64,000 nucleotides of DNA from Stella humosa (GTDB lineage Bacteria; Pseudomonadota; Alphaproteobacteria; ATCC43930; Allostellaceae), in contig NZ_AP019700.1 of NCBI RefSeq assembly GCF_006738645.1, positions 3,174,001-3,238,000 of the forward strand, in the 5' to 3' direction. The stretch's first letter is position 1; every line of letters starts with the position of its first letter. A model generated the notes under the pieces. The model was not told where the DNA came from. It did not search any database and saw only the letters and a program-made list of their open reading frames with translations. This document shows positions 1 to 6,859 of the stretch, piece by piece. Position numbers and translations under genes: made by a program.

Positions 1-13
1 CGGTGATGACGGC

Positions 14-655
14 ATGGTACGGGGTGCTGGACCGGCTGCAGTGACGCTGCGCGCCCTTCTGCTGGACGTCGACGGCGTCCTCGTCCGCGGCCGGCCGTCG
101 GACGGTCGCTACTGGTCGAGTACGATCGACCAGGATCTGGGCCTGGATATCGCGGTGTTGCAGCGAGAGTTCTTTTCGACCCACTGGGACGACGTCCTGA
201 CCGGCAGGGCCGCGCTCGACGAGCGCCTGGCCCCGGTGCTGGCCCGCATCGCGCCGCATCTGACCGTCGATCGGCTGACCGAATACTGGTTCGCCCAGGA
301 TTCGCGCCTGGACCACCGGCTCCTGGAGCGGGTCGCCCGCGCGCGCCGGCACGGTATGACCGTCCATCTCGCCACCAACCAGGAGCACCGGCGGGCACGC
401 CACCTGATGGAGGAGCTAGGCCTGTCGGCGCATGTCGACGGCATCTTCCATTCGGCCGCACTCGGTTGGCGCAAGCCCGAGCCCGCCTTCTTCGCCGCCA
501 CTACGACGAAGCTGGGGCTTGAGCCGGCGGAACTCCTGCTGGTCGACGACCTGAAGGAGAACGTCCTGGCTGCCGCCGCTGCGGGCTGGGCCACGGTCCA
601 CTGGACCGACAGCCCGGCCGCATGGGCAGCCCTTGAGGCCCGCCTGCCGGGCTGA
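14..655 (+). CDS. HAD-superfamily hydrolase (subfamily IA-like)
   Basis: Predicted soluble phosphatase or dehalogenase-type hydrolase of 213 aa. All four HAD motifs are visible in order: the nucleophile motif LLLDVDGVL near residue 20, a Thr motif in LATNQE near 120, the Lys motif GWRKPEP near 155 and the acidic LLVDDLKEN near 180. A helical cap lies between motifs I and II, as in subfamily IA. The substrate cannot be read from sequence. A GTG at position 41 would give a start (MTLRALLLDVDG) closer to the family norm than the ATG at 14, and neither has a convincing ribosome binding site. The gene ends just before a convergent esterase. Confidence 0.85.
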   Translation: MVRGAGPAAVTLRALLLDVDGVLVRGRPSDGRYWSSTIDQDLGLDIAVLQREFFSTHWDDVLTGRAALDERLAPVLARIAPHLTVDRLTEYWFAQDSRLDHRLLERVARARRHGMTVHLATNQEHRRARHLMEELGLSAHVDGIFHSAALGWRKPEPAFFAATTTKLGLEPAELLLVDDLKENVLAAAAAGWATVHWTDSPAAWAALEARLPG

Positions 656-660
656 CCCTG

Positions 661-1863
661 CTATCGCTTCTCGTGCTGCCGGAAGAAGCGCAGCATCTCG
701 CGGCTGGCGTCGGGGCCGCGCGGATCGGTGTAGGAGCCGTCCTTGCTGCCCCCCGACCAGGCATGCCCGGCGCCATGCAGCACCCACTGCTCGAACATCG
801 AGCGGCCATCCGGCGCGGCATGGACCGTGCGCGTGAAGCCCATGCCGCCGGACCCGACGCCCTTTTCCGTGCGGGTCGACAGGCCAGCGGCCGGCGCACC
901 GCCCCGGGCATGGGCCAGCACCTGGTCGCCATTCACCGGCTTGACGGTGCGGTCGCGGTCGCCGTGGAAGACGATGGTCGGCACCGATCGGGCACCAGGC
1001 GCCGGGGGCACGCCGCCCTGGCGCATGGCCGCGAAGGCCGACGGCATGTCGCGGGCGGCCCCAGGCGCGAGGCCCGAATGCACGCCGACGGCAGCGAAGA
1101 GATCGGGATAGGTCGCCCCCATGATGGCCGCCGCCGCCCCGCCCGCCGACAGGCCGGCAACATAGACCTGGCCTTCCATCACCGCGAACTCGCCCATGAC
1201 CTGGCGGGCGATTCCGGCGATCAGCGCGGGCTCCCCCCGGCCGCGCTGCTGGTCGGCGACGCTGAACCAGTTCCAGCAGCGCGACGGGTTGGCGCTGCGC
1301 GGCTGGTCGGGATAGGCCACGAGGAAGGTCTCGGCCTCCGCCAGTTCGTTCATCCGCGTGCCGGCGGCGAAATCCTCCGGCGACTGGGTGCAGCCATGCA
1401 GCATGACGACCAGCGGCACCGGCTGGCCGCGATAGCCGGACGGGAGATAAAGGCGGTAGCCGCGGGCGCCGGCCGCGCTGACATGCGAGTGAGCCTCGAA
1501 GGTGCCGCCCGGCGGCGTGACCGGCCCGGCCGGCGGTGGCGACGCGGGCCGACTGCCGGCACCATCGTCGCGTCGCCGAAACTTGCGAAAGCGATCGAGC
1601 AATCCACTCCAAATACCGGACATCTCGGCATTATCCAGTTCCGAACGGGCCGCCCTTGCGGTCCATGCGCCATCGCTTCCGGGCGCCGGCGGCGCCGTGT
1701 CGATGACGCCGGGATCGGCGGAAGCTCCTGCGGGCGCGCCCTGCAGCAGCCGCATGGCCTCATCCAGCCTGCCCTCCCGCGTGAGGCGGGTTGCCTCCAT
1801 CATGTCGACGCCTGATCTGCCGCTCATATCGAATGCGCTCCTGCGGGGGGATTTGGACGGCAT
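661..1863 (-). CDS. PHB depolymerase-type (LpqC/Esterase_phb) esterase
   Basis: An alpha/beta-hydrolase of 400 aa of the family that includes extracellular poly(3-hydroxybutyrate) depolymerases and feruloyl esterases. The oxyanion segment VVMLHGC lies near residue 153, the lipase box GLSAGG carries the likely nucleophile Ser239, an acid site sits in FHGDRD and the catalytic His in GAGHAW near the end. Residues 20-45 (MEATRLTREGRLDEAMRLLQG) form a helical, TPR-like leader, followed by a Pro/Ala-rich linker; no classical signal peptide is seen. The start lies 2 nt beyond the stop of the RHH regulator gene, so the two are probably co-transcribed. Met13 is an alternative start. Confidence 0.85.
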   Translation of the reverse strand: MPSKSPRRSAFDMSGRSGVDMMEATRLTREGRLDEAMRLLQGAPAGASADPGVIDTAPPAPGSDGAWTARAARSELDNAEMSGIWSGLLDRFRKFRRRDDGAGSRPASPPPAGPVTPPGGTFEAHSHVSAAGARGYRLYLPSGYRGQPVPLVVMLHGCTQSPEDFAAGTRMNELAEAETFLVAYPDQPRSANPSRCWNWFSVADQQRGRGEPALIAGIARQVMGEFAVMEGQVYVAGLSAGGAAAAIMGATYPDLFAAVGVHSGLAPGAARDMPSAFAAMRQGGVPPAPGARSVPTIVFHGDRDRTVKPVNGDQVLAHARGGAPAAGLSTRTEKGVGSGGMGFTRTVHAAPDGRSMFEQWVLHGAGHAWSGGSKDGSYTDPRGPDASREMLRFFRQHEKR

Positions 1864-1865
1864 GG

Positions 1866-2258
1866 CTAGCGGATACGGTCGGCCAGCGCGGCCTTGACCG
1901 CGGGCGGCGCTTGCAGCGCACCCAGGACCTGGATGGAAGCGATCGTGGCCATCGCCAGTTCCGCCGAAACGTCGGCAGCGATGATCGCCAGCCCCAGAAC
2001 CTGGATGTGGACCTGCCGCCCGGACGCGCGCACGGCCTCCAGGTCCGCGCGGCCATAGCGCCGCAGGCCCAGGTCGAGCTGACGATGCTCGACGGACTTG
2101 CGGACGGTATCCTGGTGGCGGTCGAGCTGGTGGCGGATCGCGGTCCGGATGAAGTCGGAGCGGTTGGAATAGAAGCCCTCCTGGACCAGGAGGTCGATAT
2201 GGCCCAGGTCGACGTAACCCAGGTTGATCGTCAGCTTCTCGCTATCCGGCGCGGCCAT
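1866..2258 (-). CDS. CopG/ribbon-helix-helix family transcriptional regulator
   Basis: Small DNA-binding protein of 130 aa. Residues 8-45 have the RHH pattern: a beta strand (LTINLGYVDLGHIDLLV) and then the helix-turn-helix EGFYSNRSDFIRTAIRHQL. The rest is an amphipathic region of unknown role. It is the first gene of a two-gene unit with the PHB-type esterase, which it probably regulates. A long palindrome covers its upstream region and includes its ribosome binding site, which suggests autorepression. Overall architecture resembles the RHH regulators that accompany esterase genes in other alphaproteobacteria; the effector, if any, is not visible. Confidence 0.8.
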   Translation of the reverse strand: MAAPDSEKLTINLGYVDLGHIDLLVQEGFYSNRSDFIRTAIRHQLDRHQDTVRKSVEHRQLDLGLRRYGRADLEAVRASGRQVHIQVLGLAIIAADVSAELAMATIASIQVLGALQAPPAVKAALADRIR

Positions 2259-2263
2259 TCATC

Positions 2264-2301
2264 CCCTCCACATACCATCCATGTGGATGGTATGTGGAGG
2301 G
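2264..2301. promoter_or_regulatory. 38-bp near-perfect palindrome, likely RHH operator overlapping the RBS
   Basis: The arms 2264-2280 and 2285-2301 are perfect 17-bp reverse complements; the core unit is CATACCATCC and GGATGGTATG around the four bases ATGT. It lies 5-43 bases upstream of the RHH start codon, and its proximal arm contains the GGAGGGG ribosome binding site. On the minus strand a TTGCAT hexamer stands 17-18 bases before CATACC, a weak promoter whose -10 would lie inside the palindrome. A bound dimer of RHH dimers would therefore block both transcription and translation. The binding protein is inferred from proximity. Confidence 0.7.
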
Positions 2302-2387
2302 CTATAAAGAAGATGCAAGAGGTGAGAACGGGCGAGGATCGCGTCCGGTGCTTCGGGTAGAGCGACCCCGGATCGACCGTTCCGTTG

Positions 2388-3419
2388 CTAGGAAATCTCC
2401 GCCCGCACGATGGCGGCACCGTCGGCCAGGGCCTTCAGCTTGCCGAAGGCGGTCGCCCGCGGCAGGTACTTCATGCCGCAGTCGGGTGCCGGGATGATGC
2501 GGTCGGCCGGTGCGAACTTCAGGGCCTCGCGGATGCGGCCGGCGATCGTCTCCGGCGTCTCGATGCTGCCGTCGCCGAGGTCGATGACGCCCAACAGCAC
2601 CTTCTTGGGCGCCAGGTCGGCAAGGACTCCCAGGTCCAGCTTGGGCTGGGCCGCCTCGATGGAGATCTGGTCGGCATTGCAGTCGGCCAACTGGGCCAGG
2701 AAGGAATAGCCGGTCGGCTTCTCGCCCGGCACCACGGCGGCATAGCCGAAGCAGAGATGGACGATGGTCGGCACGGTCAGCCCCTCAACCGCGCGGTTGA
2801 TCGCCTTCACGGCGTAGCGGCTGGCCAGTTCCGGGTTGTTGCGCAGCCAGGGCTCGTCCAGTTGGATGATGTCGGCGCCCGCCGCCTGGAGGTCCCGCGC
2901 CTCGGCGTTCACCGCCGCGGCGAAGTCCATGATCATCTCCTCCTCATCCTTGTAGAACTCGTTCTTGGCCTGCTGGCTCATCGTGAACGGCCCGGGGAGG
3001 GTGATCTTGGCCGTCTTGTCGGTGTTGGCGCGCAGGAACTCCATATCGCGCACTTCGACCGCGCGGGTGCGGCGGATGCGGTCGACGACGCGCGGCACCA
3101 GAGTGACGGCGCCGGCCTTGCTGATGATCTCGCCCGGGTTCTCGGCGTCGATGCCGTCGAGCGCGGTCGCCAGGCGGTTGGAGTAGCTCTCGCGGCGGAT
3201 CTCGCCGTCCGTGATGATGTCGATGCCGGCCCGCTCCATGTCGCGGATGGCGACCACGGTGGCGTCGTCCTGCGCCTGTTCCAGATACTGCTCGGGCACC
3301 CGCCACAGGTCGGTCAGGCGCACCCGCGGCACGATCTTGGACAGCAGCAGGCGGTTGGCCAGCCAGTCGGGCTGCGGGTAGCTGCCGACGACGGTGGTCG
3401 GCAAGAGACGCTGGGTCAT
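2388..3419 (-). CDS. Core-MetE / methionine synthase II-like methyltransferase
   Basis: A 343-aa protein equal to the C-terminal barrel of cobalamin-independent methionine synthase (COG0620), lacking the N-terminal half of classical MetE. The zinc ligands are all present: His221 and Cys223 in IVHLCFG, Glu255 in SIEAAQ and Cys314 in APDCGMK. It therefore probably transfers a methyl or alkyl group to or from a thiol. The family also includes enzymes acting on thiols other than homocysteine. The start is set by AAGGAG 9 nt upstream. It is the last gene of the GGT/SsuABC-type operon, so its thiol or thioether substrate may be what that transporter imports. Confidence 0.85.
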   Translation of the reverse strand: MTQRLLPTTVVGSYPQPDWLANRLLLSKIVPRVRLTDLWRVPEQYLEQAQDDATVVAIRDMERAGIDIITDGEIRRESYSNRLATALDGIDAENPGEIISKAGAVTLVPRVVDRIRRTRAVEVRDMEFLRANTDKTAKITLPGPFTMSQQAKNEFYKDEEEMIMDFAAAVNAEARDLQAAGADIIQLDEPWLRNNPELASRYAVKAINRAVEGLTVPTIVHLCFGYAAVVPGEKPTGYSFLAQLADCNADQISIEAAQPKLDLGVLADLAPKKVLLGVIDLGDGSIETPETIAGRIREALKFAPADRIIPAPDCGMKYLPRATAFGKLKALADGAAIVRAEIS

Positions 3420-3442
3420 CGGCGAAGGCTCCTTGGTGAAAT

Positions 3443-4258
3443 TCAGGCGACGGCCGGCGTGGCCGCGGTCGGCCGGCGGGCGGCCACGGACATCGTGCGG
3501 CCCTGGCGGCCGGCCGTCTGCCAGACCAGCGTGCGCCGCTCGACGAAGCGCGCCAGCAGGTCGAACAGGACCGACAGGACCAGGATCAGCAGGACGGCCG
3601 CGAACACGCGCGGGCTGTCGAGGATGGTGCGGTAGCGGCTGACGAGGTAGCCGATGCCGGCTGCCGAGGTCAGCATCTCGGACACCACGACGCCGATGAT
3701 GGTCAAGGCGCCACCCAGGCGCAGGCCAGCCAGCACGGTCGGGATCGAAGCCGGGATGATGACGCGGGTGATCTGCTGCCAGATGGTGGCGCCCATGCTC
3801 CGCGCGGCCAGCAGCAGTTGCGGGTCGATGGTGCGGATGCCGGCCGCGGTCGACAGCATGACCGGGAAGAAGCCGTAGATGCCGGCGAATGCGATCTTCG
3901 ATTCCGAGCCGATGCCGAACCAGGCGGTGAAGATCGGATAAAGGATGACGATCGGCACCGCATAGAGGCTGGAGAAGACCGGCAGCAGCAGGTTGCGCAG
4001 GACCGCGATGCCGCCCACCAGCGCCCCCACGAAGATCCCGACGCCACACGCGATCAGCATGGCGAAGCCGACCTCGTAGAGCGTCACCAGCAGGTTCTGG
4101 CCATACTCGACCCGGCCCTGCCAGAGGACCGTCAGCGTCTTCGACAGGGCCGGCAGGAACAGCTCCGGCACCAGGCCGGTACCGGGCACGAACTCCCAGG
4201 CCAGGAGCAGCACGACGAGGATCAGCCAGCGGACGGTGGCGGGGGCGGGTCGGCGCAT
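3443..4258 (-). CDS. ABC transporter permease, SsuC/TauC type
   Basis: Inner-membrane permease of 271 aa with about six hydrophobic segments and the binding-protein-dependent EAA loop (ARSMGATIWQQITRVIIPAS) near residue 155, which contacts the ATPase. The family carries nitrate, sulfonates, taurine, pyrimidines and related small anions. The gene lies 17 nt after the ATPase gene and 23 nt before the core-MetE gene. A second, clearly distinct permease of the same family lies on the other side of the ATPase gene, so the channel is probably a heterodimer instead of the homodimer usual for SsuC. Confidence 0.88.
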   Translation of the reverse strand: MRRPAPATVRWLILVVLLLAWEFVPGTGLVPELFLPALSKTLTVLWQGRVEYGQNLLVTLYEVGFAMLIACGVGIFVGALVGGIAVLRNLLLPVFSSLYAVPIVILYPIFTAWFGIGSESKIAFAGIYGFFPVMLSTAAGIRTIDPQLLLAARSMGATIWQQITRVIIPASIPTVLAGLRLGGALTIIGVVVSEMLTSAAGIGYLVSRYRTILDSPRVFAAVLLILVLSVLFDLLARFVERRTLVWQTAGRQGRTMSVAARRPTAATPAVA

Positions 4259-4275
4259 CGGTGGTCCCTTCCCGC

Positions 4276-5082
4276 TCAGTCCGGCTTGCGGATCTGCTGC
4301 CAGATGCGCTCGCGCAGGCGGCCGAAGCGGTCGGTCGCCATCATCTCGTAGGTGCGCGGGCGCGGCAGGTCGACCTCGATCCGGTCGATGATGCGGCCGG
4401 GCCGGGCCGACATCACCAGCACCTCGTCGGCCAGGTAGACCGCCTCGGTCAGGCTGTGGGTGATAAAGACCACGGTCTTGCTGGTCTGCGACCAGATGCG
4501 CAGCAGCTCGTGGCCCATCGTCATGCGCGTCTGCTCGTCGAGTGCGGCGAACGGCTCGTCCATCAGCAGCACCGGCGGGTCCTGCACCAGGCCGCGGGCG
4601 ATCGACACGCGCTGCTTCATGCCGCCCGAAAGCTCGTGCGGGTAGCGGCCGGCGAAGCCGTCGAGGCCGACCAGCTTCAGCATGCTCTCGGCCCGCCGCC
4701 GCCGCTCGGCCGCCGGGACATGGCGCAGGGCCAGCGGGAACTCGATGTTCTCGATCGCGGTCTGCCAGGGGAAGAGGCTCGCCTCCTGGAAGACGACGCC
4801 GACGCGCTCGGGGTCAGGGTCGAGGATCGGCCGGCCGGCGCACAGGATGGTGCCCTCGGTCTGTCGCCGCAGCCCGGCCATCATCATCAGCAGCGAGGTC
4901 TTGCCGCAGCCGCTGGGGCCGACGATGACCGTGAAGCGGCCGGCGCCGACCGACAGGTCGATATCCTCCAGCGCCGGCACCTGGCCGTCGCGGCCGGAAT
5001 AAACGTGGCTGACGCCCGCGACCTCGACGGACGCGCCGGCACCGCCGACCCGCCCTGGAACTGCGCCGGTCACGCCGCTCAT
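4276..5082 (-). CDS. ABC transporter ATPase, SsuB/TauB type
   Basis: Cytoplasmic ATP-binding subunit of about 268 aa. Walker A is GPSGCGKTSLL, the signature is LSGGMKQRVSIARG, Walker B is LLMDEPFAALD and the H-loop is FITHSLTEA, as in the nitrate/sulfonate/taurine family. I chose the start at 5082 because its ATG overlaps the upstream permease stop as ATGA, a typical translationally coupled junction. An ATG at 5100 would add six residues and a 22-nt overlap. It energises the two flanking permeases. Confidence 0.9.
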   Translation of the reverse strand: MSGVTGAVPGRVGGAGASVEVAGVSHVYSGRDGQVPALEDIDLSVGAGRFTVIVGPSGCGKTSLLMMMAGLRRQTEGTILCAGRPILDPDPERVGVVFQEASLFPWQTAIENIEFPLALRHVPAAERRRRAESMLKLVGLDGFAGRYPHELSGGMKQRVSIARGLVQDPPVLLMDEPFAALDEQTRMTMGHELLRIWSQTSKTVVFITHSLTEAVYLADEVLVMSARPGRIIDRIEVDLPRPRTYEMMATDRFGRLRERIWQQIRKPD

Positions 5083-5831
5083 GTTCGCCACGTGCTGCAT
5101 CGGGTCTCCAGCCAGCGGATGGTTTCATTGAACAGGATGGCCACGACCGCCAGCAGGATCACGCCGGCGAATAGCTGGCGCATCTGGAAGTTCTCGCCCC
5201 AGTTGGCGATCATGTGGCCGATCCCGGTGCGGGACGCATACATCTCGGCGATCATCACCGCCGTGAAGTTGAAGATCATGGCGATCCTGAGCGTCTCCAG
5301 CAGGATCGGCACCATGCTGGGCACATAGACCCGGAACAGGATCTGCCGGCGCGTGGCGCCATAGGACCGGGCCACCAGCACATGCTCGGGCTTCACCGAC
5401 TCCACCGCCGCCGACGCGCTCATGATGACGATGAAGAGGGTCGAGAAGACGGCGTAGGCGACCTTCTGGTGGAAGCCGATGCCCAGCACCAGGATGAACA
5501 TCGGCAGGAAGATCGATTTCGGCACGCTGAAGACATAGAAGAGCATCGGCTTGAAGATCTCGCCGAAATACTCGCTCTCGGCCACCGCCACGCCGATCAC
5601 CGCCCCCAGCGGCACGGCGATGACGAAGGCGACGACGACCTCGGCCGCCGTCACCATCATCGCCTCCTGCACGTTGGCGCGGCCTACGAGCTGGCCCAGC
5701 ATGGCCAGCACGTCGCTCAACGGCGGCAGCAGCCGGGCGTTGAGGATGCCCAGGCGCGGCAGCACCTCCCAGGCGCAAACGAACGCCAGGAAGAGTGCCA
5801 GCCGCACCAGCACGGTCGTCAGGCGGTTCAC
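5079..5831 (-). CDS. ABC transporter permease, SsuC/TauC type (second)
   Basis: A 250-aa inner-membrane protein with about six hydrophobic helices and the EAA loop VARSYGATRRQILFRVYVPS near residue 150. Same family as the permease downstream of the ATPase, but the two are divergent in sequence, which argues for a heterodimeric translocation pore. It lies 35 nt downstream of the substrate-binding protein gene and overlaps the ATPase start by ATGA. Confidence 0.88.
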   Translation of the reverse strand: MNRLTTVLVRLALFLAFVCAWEVLPRLGILNARLLPPLSDVLAMLGQLVGRANVQEAMMVTAAEVVVAFVIAVPLGAVIGVAVAESEYFGEIFKPMLFYVFSVPKSIFLPMFILVLGIGFHQKVAYAVFSTLFIVIMSASAAVESVKPEHVLVARSYGATRRQILFRVYVPSMVPILLETLRIAMIFNFTAVMIAEMYASRTGIGHMIANWGENFQMRQLFAGVILLAVVAILFNETIRWLETRCSTWRT

Positions 5832-5866
5832 CCGCGCCCCCGATCGCTACGAAGCCAGGAGATGGT

Positions 5867-6859
5867 TCAGGGCTTCGTCGGCACCGCCTTGAAGGTGGTG
5901 ACGTAGCTGTCCTCGACCGGCGCCAGGTCGGTCATGCCGATCAGCTTGGCCATGTCCATGGCGCGGACCATCCATTCCTTCTGGATGTCGCCGTCGGCCG
6001 ACAGCTTCTTGATGTTGCCGTCCAGTTCCAGCTCGGCGATCTCGGGCGGGATCTCGTCGATCTCGGCGATCAGCTTCACCGCCTCCTGGCGGTTCTTCGG
6101 GTCGGACAGGAAGGCGACGGCGCCATAGAGCGCGTTCACCGTCTTCTGCACGACCTGCGGCTTCTCCTTGATGATCTTGTCCGATGCGATCCAGGCCGAG
6201 GTCAGGTGCGGCGGCACCGCCGCGCCGTAGTCGATGAGGCTGCGGACCTCCTTCGACTTCATGAACTGGAAGGTCAGCGGCGAATAGAGCACGACCGCGT
6301 CGACATTGCCCGACAGCAGGTTCGGCACCAGCCCGCCGCCGCCCAGCGGCACGCGCGTGAACTTCAGCTTGCGGTCCTGCAAGGTCCACAGCGCCAGCAT
6401 GTCGGAGCCCGACCCGGCCGAAGTGATACCGACCTTCTTGCCTTCCAGCTCGGAGGCGTTGGTGATCTTGGAGTCCTGACGCACCACGAGGTGCCAGCCG
6501 TAATAGCCGAGCGCCCCGCCGGCCACGCCGCGGGACATGACACCCTTCTTCTGCCCGGCCGAGATGAACGAGGCGGAGTTCAGGATGACGTCGGCGGCGC
6601 CGGCGGCCAGCGCCTCGAAGCACTCGGCACCACCGCGATAGACGGTCAGCTCGGCCTTGATGCCTTCCTTCTGGAAAAGCTTCTGGCGCAGCGCCGTCTC
6701 GGCCACGATGGTCGGCCAGTAGGTCTTGGTCGGCAGGCCGATTCGCACCGTGTCCTGCGCCTGGGCGGGGACCGCCATGGCCAGTGTGGACAGCGTGGCG
6801 GCGGCGATGAAGGCACGGCGCGTGGCGCGCCACGCGCGGCTGGATGCTGGAATCGTCAT
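5867..6859 (-). CDS. ABC transporter substrate-binding protein, SsuA/NMT1 type
   Basis: Periplasmic binding protein of 330 aa. Residues 10-36 are an export signal with a twin Arg (ATRRAFIAAA) followed by a hydrophobic stretch and AQA, so either Sec or Tat export is possible. The mature part resembles the NMT1/SsuA/TauA clamshell family for small sulfonates, thiamine precursors and similar ligands. The start has a strong GGAGGAAAC ribosome binding site 6 nt upstream. First gene of the transporter genes proper; its ligand is probably processed by the core-MetE protein, the GGT homologue, or both. The ATG overlaps the stop of the GGT ORF as read, but that overlap may be an artefact. Confidence 0.88.
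   Translation of the reverse strand: MTIPASSRAWRATRRAFIAAATLSTLAMAVPAQAQDTVRIGLPTKTYWPTIVAETALRQKLFQKEGIKAELTVYRGGAECFEALAAGAADVILNSASFISAGQKKGVMSRGVAGGALGYYGWHLVVRQDSKITNASELEGKKVGITSAGSGSDMLALWTLQDRKLKFTRVPLGGGGLVPNLLSGNVDAVVLYSPLTFQFMKSKEVRSLIDYGAAVPPHLTSAWIASDKIIKEKPQVVQKTVNALYGAVAFLSDPKNRQEAVKLIAEIDEIPPEIAELELDGNIKKLSADGDIQKEWMVRAMDMAKLIGMTDLAPVEDSYVTTFKAVPTKP

Noticed and set aside
2271-2280. CATACCATCC as another MocR box
   Set aside because: It shares ATACCAT with the MocR boxes but lacks the TGGACCT partner at 16 bases and is explained by the RHH palindrome.
2388-4049. Single 553-aa minus-strand ORF spanning permease and core-MetE
   Set aside because: Only the part from 3419 is the MetE frame; upstream it is an out-of-frame read of the permease gene. 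A clear RBS and start lie at 3419.
6856-6859. ATGA coupling of the GGT stop with the SsuA-type start
   Set aside because: Probably an artefact of the GGT frameshift; the tail before it does not look like coding sequence.
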